Below, one piece after another: positions 53,319 through 62,370 of a DNA stretch of 64,000 bases; the first letter of the stretch is position 1, and every line of letters starts with the position of its first letter. Source of the DNA: Photobacterium profundum (lineage in GTDB: Bacteria; Pseudomonadota; Gammaproteobacteria; Enterobacterales; Vibrionaceae); NCBI RefSeq assembly GCF_003026285.1, contig NZ_PYOD01000002.1, positions 806,001-870,000 of the forward strand, read 5' to 3'. Position numbers and translations under genes: made by a program. The notes under the pieces were generated by a model, which was given only the letters and a program-made list of their open reading frames with translations, did not search any database and was not told the DNA's origin.

Positions 53319-53855
53319 TCATAGCGATAATGAAGAGGGCGGAGATTGTTTAGGTGCATAAATAAGGTACATTTTTTCATAGCAGAAAAAGGGGCAAAGC
53401 GAGAGCCTCTTAAGCATCACCACAATTAACATTGCGAAGAGGATGAATATACCCAAATACGCCAATAGTTCTGCGGGTTGGTGGTGCTTTAAGAGCGGGC
53501 AGTGAAATTGGTAGTGTTGGTATTGATTGTGATTAAGTGATGATTTGTCACTGGCTATTGCTGATTGTTGAGCATTCTTTTGCAGTAATGTACTTGGGTC
53601 TATCCATTGCAGACCTTCTGCTGTACAAATTAATACTTTTTCAGTGAGCGGTGCTGTTAACCAATTACTATTGCCAGAAAATGCGGTTGGGTTAAGCACA
53701 ACAATGGACGATAGAAAGCCGTTTAACACGATCGACAATATGATAAGCGCACTTACCCTACTACTATTTTCACGAAACCTTCTACGGCTAGCTTCCAATG
53801 CGCTTATCACTTCCTTATATAATTTCGAGCATGTTATCAAAAAATAGCTCAACAT
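53319..53855 (-). CDS. DUF2946-like membrane protein, copper-associated
   Basis: 178 residues, two membrane helices (about 37-55 and 130-148) around a periplasmic loop with CTAEGLQWID and HCPLLKHHQP. This Cys-x-n-His-Cys pattern is the DUF2946 hallmark. Genes of this family sit beside PCuAC chaperones and TonB receptors in copper loci, as here. A role in metal handling is inferred from that association. Confidence 0.75.
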   Translation of the reverse strand: MLSYFLITCSKLYKEVISALEASRRRFRENSSRVSALIILSIVLNGFLSSIVVLNPTAFSGNSNWLTAPLTEKVLICTAEGLQWIDPSTLLQKNAQQSAIASDKSSLNHNQYQHYQFHCPLLKHHQPAELLAYLGIFILFAMLIVVMLKRLSLCPFFCYEKMYLIYAPKQSPPSSLSL

Positions 53856-54102
53856 CGTAACTTGTTGTATTAATTGTTTTCCAATCGTTAAGTTGAGGTG
53901 ACTTTATAAAGGGGAATTGCGGACGGGGAAAAATAAAAACTCAAAAAACGTTTTAGTGATAAACCTTAGGTAGCTCATTACAGCTAAGCTCATAAAGTGG
54001 TGGTTTTGGGCGTTAATATGCTCGTAAGATTTTGTCAAATGGCCAACCAATATAATTAGGTTGGCCATGATAACTGAGCTATTTAACAAAGTTGCTCGTT
54101 GG

Positions 54103-56265
54103 TTATTTCAATATATTACGGTTTATATTGTTTTTGAGGTCGGTCAAGGTTCCTTTGCTGGTATCTATGATGAAGTGGTCGCTGGCTTCACCTGTGGCAA
54201 AGCGTTCAAGAATGTAAAACAGCGATCCAAAACGATGTTTAAAAACATCTCCTACTTTTACGTCACCGAGGTTGTCTTCAACAGAGGCGTACACATTGGG
54301 CTTAAAATTGGTTAATGCTTCACTTACCAATTGGTATTGATGTAAACGTGTTTTTTCTATATCGCGGAATGCGAGTTCATCGGCATTGCGTAACCGATAA
54401 AAATCGGTTGCTAGCGTCATACCGTCCCATTGAGAAAGATCGCTTAGCTTGATCCCTTTCGCATTAGCCATTTTAGCTGCGAGTTCCTTTGCTGTATTCC
54501 AATCATGGTCGAACGTGGTAAGCAGCTTTTTATCATCACCTGATGGGCAACTATTTTTGTCATCCCCCGTTGCATTTTGCAGTTCGCAAAGAGAGATATT
54601 TGTATCAATAAGCGATAAAATCAGCATCTCTTCGCCATTCATTTTAAACAGTAGTTCGCGTATGTCTTCAGGCCACTCGTTAGGGAGAAAACGTAGCCTA
54701 GTTAGTTCTCGAATATGCCAGTCGGTTAGCTCGTAGTAATTTTCAGAGGTCAGGATATCTTTGTTCCAAATGCTGTCTGTTTGATTCAAGTTTTCCTGCA
54801 TTAAGTAGTTGTATTCTGTTTCATAATGTTCAAACAGTTCATCAAACCGTGGCACATCTTCAATAATGACAGTTTCGACTTCAATCTTACTATCGGGCTG
54901 GATATTCAATATCTTATATGCAGGGACATAAGCCGCCAGTGACGGTGCCTGAATATTAAACAGGGTGTGCTTTTTGCCATCGATATTGTAGGTTTTAACA
55001 CCAGTATCATTGAAATGCATATGACCTCCAACGTGCACATTAAGCCCGGTAGATGCTAGGGCTTTGCTGGTGTCACTTTCCGGATTGCGTGCCAGTTGGA
55101 AGTTGCCTTCGCCAAATATATCTTCAATCTCTTCTGATGCTCCGTTGTAGAAGTCGGTCATCGGAAAGTGACTAAATGAAATTAAGGTTTTATTTTTCTC
55201 TTTTGCTGCTTTCACGATATCGCTGATCCACGAAACCACATGTGCCTTATGGGTAAGCATCATGTTATATCCTGCATTGCCAGAACCATCGTATTGATTG
55301 GGGTTGCTTTCTCCCCCGATAGTAGATGCCTGCGGTTTATAGACATTGGCATCAATGGCGAGTAGCCATAACCCTTCAACGGGCTCTACTAAGTAACTGG
55401 TATCTGGAACTATCGAGCAGCTGGTGTACCCCTCTTGCTTGTATTCTCCGCCTGTACCTTCGTAGCAGATTTCATACTGGCGATTTGAATACTCGGCCTC
55501 GAGTTTTGCAGTTTCAAATTGATAATTTTGACGTGCTGCATCACTGCTGTAGGGGGTTTCAAAATAGATATAGTCTTGTTGTGGAGTGAAACCATGGCTA
55601 GATAAGATCGCCATGATCTCTTTGTATCCCCATTGTTTGATTTCCTCAGTGCAAATCGTGGGTAGTGGATTCCCTATATCAACCGTCGTCCATTCGGCGG
55701 TGTAATCGAAGTTGCATTCGTTTTTGCCTTTACTAAAGAGACGTTGTTCGGCGCCGTCTTTACCTAAGAAGTCACTCTTTCCCTCTGGGCGGGAAAAAGG
55801 CCGGACAGGATCATGGTTGCCGGGGGCGGCAAAAAATACTAAGCCGTGTTCTTCATGGTAACGATCAAGAATCTTAGCGAGGCCGCGCATGTGGATGGGT
55901 TGGCCATCATCACTGAAATCCCCCGGTAATGCGACATATTTAATTCCTTTTTCCACGACATCATCTAGCGCAGCGAGAAGTGCAAAGTAGTTCTCATTGA
56001 ATAGGCGTGTGGAATTCATTTGTGCTTGCATGGTACGGATTGTGGCTTTGCTGTTGTTTTGGCTACTAGGGAGGCCAGAAAACGATCCATCTTCAAATGT
56101 TGCATAAACATCATGGAAATGAATATCTGGCATGAAGGCTACTTTTACCGGTTGCTGTAAGTCACCAGCTTGGGTGCTCTGGCTCTTTTCAGAAATATTG
56201 GCGCTGCAGCCACTGATCAATGCGGCCATCAGTATTGCTATGGGCGTTAGTCTGTTTTTGTCCAT
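54103..56265 (-). CDS. Metallophosphoesterase lipoprotein
   Basis: 720 residues. The lipobox LISGCSANI near residue 20 anchors it in a membrane. The calcineurin-like dimetal site covers residues about 40-430: MPDIHFHD (D-x-H), PGDFSDDG, GNHDP, ISFSHFP and GGHMHFND. About 290 C-terminal residues form a helical domain that I do not recognise. Substrate could be nucleotides, phospholipid headgroups or phosphoproteins. It follows the exported EEP-fold enzyme gene by 113 bp on the same strand, suggesting joint extracellular phosphate-ester breakdown. Confidence 0.88.
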   Translation of the reverse strand: MDKNRLTPIAILMAALISGCSANISEKSQSTQAGDLQQPVKVAFMPDIHFHDVYATFEDGSFSGLPSSQNNSKATIRTMQAQMNSTRLFNENYFALLAALDDVVEKGIKYVALPGDFSDDGQPIHMRGLAKILDRYHEEHGLVFFAAPGNHDPVRPFSRPEGKSDFLGKDGAEQRLFSKGKNECNFDYTAEWTTVDIGNPLPTICTEEIKQWGYKEIMAILSSHGFTPQQDYIYFETPYSSDAARQNYQFETAKLEAEYSNRQYEICYEGTGGEYKQEGYTSCSIVPDTSYLVEPVEGLWLLAIDANVYKPQASTIGGESNPNQYDGSGNAGYNMMLTHKAHVVSWISDIVKAAKEKNKTLISFSHFPMTDFYNGASEEIEDIFGEGNFQLARNPESDTSKALASTGLNVHVGGHMHFNDTGVKTYNIDGKKHTLFNIQAPSLAAYVPAYKILNIQPDSKIEVETVIIEDVPRFDELFEHYETEYNYLMQENLNQTDSIWNKDILTSENYYELTDWHIRELTRLRFLPNEWPEDIRELLFKMNGEEMLILSLIDTNISLCELQNATGDDKNSCPSGDDKKLLTTFDHDWNTAKELAAKMANAKGIKLSDLSQWDGMTLATDFYRLRNADELAFRDIEKTRLHQYQLVSEALTNFKPNVYASVEDNLGDVKVGDVFKHRFGSLFYILERFATGEASDHFIIDTSKGTLTDLKNNINRNILK

Positions 56266-56378
56266 GTTTTACCTACATTATACTACTGTTTCACGAAATG
56301 GTCTGACAGTCGATGTCCGTCAGTTTTACTCTTCTTTCAGCACGCGAGATCGCGTTTATCATTGTTTTGGCAGAGTGG

Positions 56379-57257
56379 TTATTTGAACGACATATTGGAA
56401 ATGACAGATAGGTGATCAGAAGAATAAATACCATCTCGGATGACATTTTTGTATTCAAAGGTATTTACAGTTAACGAATCATTAACAAATATGTAGTCAA
56501 TGTCTTCGGAGGGCGCATTTCCGTAGCCATGGTAGGTGTACGCTTTGCCATTATCAGCTCCTTTGAATGGTGCTTTGGTGATCTCTCGGGCATCATTAAA
56601 CAAGTTTGTGATCGCATGGTAGGACACGGTGTCGGTTCGTTCAAAATTCAGATCGCCAAGAACAATTACCGCATCATTTCCGTCACCAATGATCTCTTTT
56701 GCCCTATCACTCATTAATTTGGCGCTTTCTTGACGAGCAACTTTGCCGATATGATCAAAATGAGAATTAAACACCAATACACGTTTTCCTGTGCCTTTCT
56801 CTTCTAGCCTTACCCAAGTTGAAATTCGAGTCAGTTCGGCATCCCAGCCTATACTAGCAACCAGTTCGGGTGTCTTTGATAGCCAAAAGGTGCCACCGGA
56901 CAGTTTCACATACTTGTCGGAACGATAGAAAATTGGGACGGCTTCACCTTTGGCGTTACCATCATCACGACCCACACCGACCCAGCTGTATTCAGGCAGA
57001 TTTCTCGCAAGGTACATGATTTGATCGCTGAAGGGTTCTTGCAATCCAGCAATATCAATATTTTGGTCGTGAAAAATGGAGGTAACGATTTTTTTTCTAT
57101 TTTCCCATGTATTGTTTCCGTCATAGATACTGCCAGAGACACTATCTTTGCTGTTTCTGACATTAAATGACATCACGTTAAAGTCATCAGCTATGGCAGG
57201 AAGTGAGCCAGAAATGGCTAGTAAAGAAAGAGTGAGTAAAGAAACGTTTTTTTTCAT
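56379..57257 (-). CDS. Exported endonuclease/exonuclease/phosphatase-family enzyme
   Basis: 292 residues with signal peptide ending PAIADD near 23. EEP fold: FNVMSFNVRNS, AGLQEPF (metal Glu), FNSHFDHIG (catalytic His), LGDLNFE, EDIDYIFV and the terminal SSDHLSV. The group includes extracellular DNases, sphingomyelinases and inositol phosphatases. The short form without extra domains fits a secreted phosphodiesterase of unknown substrate. First gene of a two-gene operon with the metallophosphoesterase. Confidence 0.88.
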   Translation of the reverse strand: MKKNVSLLTLSLLAISGSLPAIADDFNVMSFNVRNSKDSVSGSIYDGNNTWENRKKIVTSIFHDQNIDIAGLQEPFSDQIMYLARNLPEYSWVGVGRDDGNAKGEAVPIFYRSDKYVKLSGGTFWLSKTPELVASIGWDAELTRISTWVRLEEKGTGKRVLVFNSHFDHIGKVARQESAKLMSDRAKEIIGDGNDAVIVLGDLNFERTDTVSYHAITNLFNDAREITKAPFKGADNGKAYTYHGYGNAPSEDIDYIFVNDSLTVNTFEYKNVIRDGIYSSDHLSVISNMSFK

Positions 57258-57748
57258 GTAGAGACCTTTTTCTTATTTAATTAAAAAACCAAGATTATTT
57301 TTAATTACGAACTTTAATAAATATATATTGATTGGTAAGTAATATTATTCTCGTAAGTTAAGTGTTTATATTTAGTGCGAGCTTAATTTAAATATTTAAA
57401 TTCTATCGAGATCGAGATCACAAGTGGAATTAATTTGAGGTGTTTTTTTGGTTTTGTATTGCAGGTTGATATTTTATGGGTTATTTAAGTATTTTATGTT
57501 TTTCATGTGTATTTGATCTTGGGTTTTGATTGTGTAATGCAATAATGATTATGGTTGTGATTATGCGTATGCCATATTATTAATTGTGAGTTTTCTGTCT
57601 TCGATTTTCTTTTATCTGTTGGGGGGTTAAATGTTCATTTGTTATTTTACATTTATCCATAATTTCACGAAACGTGATCATACCCTCATATTTAGGTTGG
57701 GTTATAGAATAGAATCTACGGCAATACTTCACTGGATAATGAACTGAA
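57258..57748. other. AT-rich divergent intergenic region
   Basis: About 490 bp between the leftward EEP/phosphoesterase operon and the rightward PTS operon. Strongly AT-rich, no ORF with coding character, no clear operator. Promoters for both directions are expected here but not assignable. Confidence 0.4.
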
Positions 57749-58255
57749 ATGAATAAATTTAGCCATAAAAAAATTGCAGAGGAGATAGACATGTTGTTGT
57801 CTATTCTTTGCCGTTTTTTTGCTGGGTTTATTTGTTGTAGTAATTATTTGGATTCAATGGAATCTGCAAGTGAATCTACCGTGTTGTCAGTCGATGATGA
57901 GTCTGTAGAAGGCACTTTTTATGAGCAGTGGTGTGAGATGTGGTCTGCATCAGTATCATTGATGAAGAGAGTGAATATAACTCACCATACAAAAGACGAC
58001 TCAATGATTAAACAGAGTGAATTTGAATCGTTGTGCTTGGTAAAGCACATCAGCCAAATGGTTAAAGCTCTGTCTTACATTGTGATAGTAAGTTTCACTA
58101 ATATGCTTAAGTCATGCGTATGCTCTTTGGTTTATAGAGTATTTCATGGCGAATGTGGAATGTATAACCGTTTGAAAACACAGCACCTTTTAGGTCGCTG
58201 TGTTTTTTTTTGCATGAATGAAAATAAGGAAGAATTATGTATATCGTATGTGTAG
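57749..58255 (+). CDS. Questionable ORF in the PTS leader
   Basis: 168 codons, Cys-rich and unlike any family I know. It runs through the terminator at 58177-58211 and overlaps the EIIB start by 19 bp, both unusual for a real gene. A stem-loop ATAGACA/TGTCTAT (57785-57804) lies near its start. A true protein would probably end before the terminator, so I regard this mainly as the transcribed leader of the PTS operon. Confidence 0.2.
   Translation: MNKFSHKKIAEEIDMLLSILCRFFAGFICCSNYLDSMESASESTVLSVDDESVEGTFYEQWCEMWSASVSLMKRVNITHHTKDDSMIKQSEFESLCLVKHISQMVKALSYIVIVSFTNMLKSCVCSLVYRVFHGECGMYNRLKTQHLLGRCVFFCMNENKEELCISYV
58177..58211 (+). terminator. Intrinsic terminator in the PTS operon leader
   Basis: AACACAGC-ACC-TTTTA-GGT-C-GCTGTGTT with nine T directly after, only about 25 bp before the EIIB ATG. 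There is no upstream gene to end apart from the doubtful ORF, so it probably attenuates the operon and needs antitermination. Confidence 0.85.
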
Positions 58256-58545
58256 CTGCTTGTCCAACTGGCGTTGCCCACACCTTCATGGCTGCTGAAG
58301 CATTGGAAATTAAAGGTAAAGAGCTTGGAATTGAAATTAAAGTTGAAACTCAAGGGAGCATGGGGGCTGACAATATCATTTCGATGATGGATATCGAACG
58401 TGCTGATGCTGCTATCCTAGCTGCTGATGTAGCAATCAATGACGTTGAACGCTTCAGCGGCCTGCCAAAAATTGAATGTAGTGTTGCAGACCCGATTAAA
58501 CATGGTGATGCACTGTTTGCAGCATTGAAACAGGAGGTTTTGTGA
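58237..58545 (+). CDS. PTS EIIB, fructose/mannosylglycerate type
   Basis: 102 residues. The phosphocysteine is C9 in VAACPTGVAHTFMAAEAL, the fructose-family EIIB signature. It accepts phosphate from a EIIA and passes it to the sugar bound by EIIC. AAGGAAGAATT precedes the ATG. It overlaps the EIIC start (TGATG), so the two are coupled. In E. coli MngA these domains are fused in one chain. Confidence 0.93.
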   Translation: MYIVCVAACPTGVAHTFMAAEALEIKGKELGIEIKVETQGSMGADNIISMMDIERADAAILAADVAINDVERFSGLPKIECSVADPIKHGDALFAALKQEVL

Positions 58546-59666
58546 TGGCAACGTTTAAAAGCAATAAGTCGATTGGTCTGGATTTAAAAAATGCGATTAT
58601 GACCGGAGTTTCTTACATGCTTCCATTCATCATTGCCGGTGCGGTATTGATGGGGATTGCACGTATTGGGGCATCTATGTACGGCATAGAAAATATATGG
58701 GATGCCAGCCATAGTGAATCTGCAAATAACCTTATTCGTATTTTTCATGATTTCGATGGCTTTGGTGGTTTAGCACTCTCACTGATGCTACCGATTGTGG
58801 CTGGTTATATTGCCTTTGCTATTGCAAATAGGCCAGGGCTTGCACCAGGTATGATCGGCGGGATATTGGCTGGTTCTTTGGGGACGGGCTTTCTAGGGGC
58901 GCTGGTAGCTGGTCTTATCGCGGGTTATATCGTGAAATTCTTAGCTGAAAAAGTAAAGTTACCGCGTGCGCTGGCATCTGCTGGTCCAATTTTTATCCTA
59001 CCTGTTGGCGGTACATTACTTACCTGCATTATCATGATGTATATTATTGGTGATCCGCTTTCTATGATGAACAAAGGTCTAGAGGCTTGGTTGTTATCCA
59101 TGTCTGGTACCAATAAGGTTCTTTTGGCTGCGGTTATCGGTGGTATGGTAGGTTTTGATCTGGGGGGACCTGTAAACAAGGCTGCGGTAACGACTGCAAT
59201 GGCACTACTTGCTTCTGGTATTTACGACCCAAATACTGCAGCTCAAGTAGCGATTATTATCCCGCCAATTGGTCTTGGCCTTGCGACTTTAATTTGGAAA
59301 CACCGTTTTCCTGCTTCATTGCAGGAAGCTGGGAAGGCTTCCACCCTTATGGGGTTGATTGGTGTGTCTGAAGGAGCAATTCCATTCGCTCTGGCAAATC
59401 CTAAAATTATACTAATTAACGTTCTGGGCTCTGCAACGGGTGCTGCGATGGCTGTGGGTTTAGGTGCTGTTAATAAAGCGCCGATCTCTGGTTTTTATGG
59501 GTGGCTGGCTGTTGAAAACTGGTTTATATATATAATATCTATTGCCGTTGGTTCCCTTATTATTACACTTGGTTCACTACTGTTTTTCAAAGTGGACGAA
59601 AATAATGATGATAAGAAAAAAGAGATGGTAAAAACAGAATCAAAAACATTTAGTGTAACCCGTTAA
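58545..59666 (+). CDS. PTS EIIC, fructose/mannosylglycerate type
   Basis: 373 residues from the ATG at 58545 (CAGGAGG upstream). About nine membrane helices. GVSYMLPFIIAGAVLMGIA, GFLGALVAGLIAGYIVKFL, GGMVGFDLGGPVNKAA and GVSEGAIPFA are conserved in fructose-family EIIC. It forms the sugar channel in the inner membrane. The GH38 enzyme downstream suggests 2-O-mannosylglycerate or a related mannoside as substrate, phosphorylated on entry. Confidence 0.93.
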   Translation: MATFKSNKSIGLDLKNAIMTGVSYMLPFIIAGAVLMGIARIGASMYGIENIWDASHSESANNLIRIFHDFDGFGGLALSLMLPIVAGYIAFAIANRPGLAPGMIGGILAGSLGTGFLGALVAGLIAGYIVKFLAEKVKLPRALASAGPIFILPVGGTLLTCIIMMYIIGDPLSMMNKGLEAWLLSMSGTNKVLLAAVIGGMVGFDLGGPVNKAAVTTAMALLASGIYDPNTAAQVAIIIPPIGLGLATLIWKHRFPASLQEAGKASTLMGLIGVSEGAIPFALANPKIILINVLGSATGAAMAVGLGAVNKAPISGFYGWLAVENWFIYIISIAVGSLIITLGSLLFFKVDENNDDKKKEMVKTESKTFSVTR

Positions 59667-59762
59667 TTAGTTATTTAATGGTCATGTAGATATGTGGCCT
59701 TTATGTTTCAATTAATCCTGCATAAATAACTGGGAGGGTGAGTCTCACCTCGCTAATTTAAT

Positions 59763-62369
59763 ATGAAAAAAGTTCATCTTGTTCAACATACTCATTGGGA
59801 TCGTGAGTGGTATTTCACAGAGAATGATTCTAAAGCATTACTTTATTATTTTATTGAAGATGTTATTTTTCAAATGGAAAGAGATATTTCTCTTCCTCCT
59901 TTTATTCTTGATGCTCAGCTTGTAGTTCTTGATGATTATTTTGATGTTGCGCCAGAAAATAAAAAGCGTATATCTGCATTAATTAAACAGGGTCGGATAT
60001 TAATAGGCCCCTGGTATACCCAAACAGATTTTTTAATTGTTAGTGCAGAATCTATAACTAGAAATCTGTTATTGGGTATCAATGGCGCAGAGAAAGTTGG
60101 GCAAGTAATGAAGGTGGGTTATGTACCTGATTCATTTGGCCAAACTGCTCAGTTACCTATGTTTTTGAATGAATTTACTATCGATCGCGCAGTGGTGTGG
60201 CGTGGCTGGTCAGAACACGAGGTTGATAGTACGGAATTTATGTGGCGTTCTGCGGGGGGTGACACTGTCACTACAGCGGTATTTCCTTGGGGGTACGGTT
60301 GTGCCAAGTGGCTTCCTACCGATGAACCTAGTTTCACCAAAACCATCGTTGAAAAAGCTCGTAAGCAAAGCCAGTTTTCAGCTACTGACGTGGTCATATT
60401 GCCTAATGGTAATGATCAGTCACCATTTGAATACCAAGTGCCTGGAATGCTGGAGCGAGTAAACGCTGCGCAAGACGAGTACAACTTCAAAGCCAGCAGC
60501 TTTGATGCCTTTTTTGATGATTTGTCGCAGCAGAAAGGCTTACTCCCTACTTTTGAGGGGGAGCTACTTAACCCCAAGTATATGCGTATTCATCGGGGGA
60601 TATTCTCAACACGAATGGATATCAAGCTACTAAATACAAAACTGGAAAAAACTGTCAGCCAGTATCTAGAGCCCTTGCTGTCTTTGAATATGCTCAATGG
60701 ATTTCCTTATCCCCAGACAGCGGTAAATAACATCTGGCGAGAGGCGATGAAAAGCCATGCTCACGACAGTATCGGTTGTTGCAACTCTGATCGGGTCAAC
60801 AGCATGGTCAGTAACCGGCTGCAATCTGGGATTGAAATGGCCGAACAGTTGATTGAACTGAACTTCAAAAAACTTTGTGACGGTATTACTGCTAGCCAAC
60901 AGGGCACCAAGGTTGTTGTCTTTAACAGTGTACCTAAAAAGCGGGATTGTCAGGTTGAATTGACGATCTACACGCCAGCCAATTCGTTCTCACTGGTCGA
61001 CGGCAATGGGAATCCGGTTTGCTTCCAGATCGTGGCGGAAGCAAGGCAGGACATGTCGACCATTATCCAAGAATTATCCAACGATACGACCATCACGTGG
61101 TACCGAAAAATCAGTTTATTGGCGGATGTAAAGGATATCCCAGCATTCGGCTACACAACGATTTATATTCAAGAAAGTAACGAAGGTCTTCTTGAAACGC
61201 AGAGTGAAGAAGCCTTTGGCGAAACAATTGAAGTATCCAATCGTTGGTTATCGTTGAAAGTAGAAGCAGACGGATCATTAACCTTGTTGGACAAGCGGTC
61301 GGGTAAATCTTTTTATCGTGTATTTGAGCTGACCAATGGCTCAGACGAAGGGGATAACTATAACTTTTCTCCGCTTGCCGATGATTGGGTGATCAGTAGC
61401 TTGGGACAAGCGGTTAACTACCGTGTTACCCACGGTGAGTTGGTCAGTACATTGGAGGCCCGACACGTAATCAAGGTACCGAAAGATCTTAGTGAGAGGA
61501 AAAAACGTCAGGCGAGCCGAGAGCTGATCATTAATATGACTTTAACCCTTCCTCATAACAGGGCGAGTATTGATGCAAACGTGGTAGTGGAAAATAACAT
61601 CGAGGATCATCGTATTCAGGTCTTGTTCCCGACAGGCATCATGTCGGATGTTCATTATGCAGACCAACCCTTTGGACTGATCCGTCGCGAAAACCAGCCG
61701 AAGGTGATGGATATCTGGAAGGAAGAAAACTGGACTGAAGCGCCGGTTGCTCTTTATCCCATGCTGAGCACTGTATATATGAATGACGATACACAGGGAT
61801 TGGCTATTGTTGCTGACGGGATCCGTGAATATGAGATCCACGACAACAGTCCCGAGACTATCGCCATAACGCTGCTACGATCTGTGGGCTGGTTGGGGCA
61901 AGCGAATTTGACCTACCGACCAGGTCGCGCCTCGGGCATGGTTTTACCATCACCGGACTCTCAAATTCAAGGTATGCATGCGTTTACATTTAGTTTGATC
62001 CCGCAAGACAACGGCGCTGATGATACGTTTTGGCGTGTCGTCGAAGACGTTAAAACACCACCGCTGGTGTATGTTGGTACTGACTGGTCGCGATTTAGAA
62101 TGAATGGCCATTCGCTGAAATTCCCCGAACAATACAGTGTGTTTGAGTGGAACACATCGCTTCATTTCAGCACAGTTAAAAAAGCAGAGTCTTCTGACGA
62201 TCTTATTATTCGGACCTTCAACCCCAGTATTGAGCCGATGGATATGGGCACGTTGAGATCATCGTTGGGTAAAAGAATTACCCGCTGTAGCTTGTCTGAA
62301 CAGGCCAAAGGAAAGCTGAATGTGTCGGTTCAAGCCTGCACGCCTATTACGTTAAGAGTTGAAAGCTAA
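59763..62369 (+). CDS. mngB: GH38 alpha-mannosidase, mannosylglycerate hydrolase type
   Basis: 868 residues, full length for MngB. Zn site HTHWDREW at 9-16, the nucleophile region GYVPDSFGQTAQLP near residue 120, AVVWRGWSEHEVDS, and SHAHDSIGCCNSDRVN. Cleaves 6-phospho-mannosylglycerate made by the PTS into mannose-6-phosphate and glycerate. No signal peptide, so cytosolic. 97 bp after EIIC. GC content rises in the second half of the gene and continues into the next, compared with the AT-rich PTS genes. Confidence 0.9.
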   Translation: MKKVHLVQHTHWDREWYFTENDSKALLYYFIEDVIFQMERDISLPPFILDAQLVVLDDYFDVAPENKKRISALIKQGRILIGPWYTQTDFLIVSAESITRNLLLGINGAEKVGQVMKVGYVPDSFGQTAQLPMFLNEFTIDRAVVWRGWSEHEVDSTEFMWRSAGGDTVTTAVFPWGYGCAKWLPTDEPSFTKTIVEKARKQSQFSATDVVILPNGNDQSPFEYQVPGMLERVNAAQDEYNFKASSFDAFFDDLSQQKGLLPTFEGELLNPKYMRIHRGIFSTRMDIKLLNTKLEKTVSQYLEPLLSLNMLNGFPYPQTAVNNIWREAMKSHAHDSIGCCNSDRVNSMVSNRLQSGIEMAEQLIELNFKKLCDGITASQQGTKVVVFNSVPKKRDCQVELTIYTPANSFSLVDGNGNPVCFQIVAEARQDMSTIIQELSNDTTITWYRKISLLADVKDIPAFGYTTIYIQESNEGLLETQSEEAFGETIEVSNRWLSLKVEADGSLTLLDKRSGKSFYRVFELTNGSDEGDNYNFSPLADDWVISSLGQAVNYRVTHGELVSTLEARHVIKVPKDLSERKKRQASRELIINMTLTLPHNRASIDANVVVENNIEDHRIQVLFPTGIMSDVHYADQPFGLIRRENQPKVMDIWKEENWTEAPVALYPMLSTVYMNDDTQGLAIVADGIREYEIHDNSPETIAITLLRSVGWLGQANLTYRPGRASGMVLPSPDSQIQGMHAFTFSLIPQDNGADDTFWRVVEDVKTPPLVYVGTDWSRFRMNGHSLKFPEQYSVFEWNTSLHFSTVKKAESSDDLIIRTFNPSIEPMDMGTLRSSLGKRITRCSLSEQAKGKLNVSVQACTPITLRVES

Positions 62370-62370
62370 T

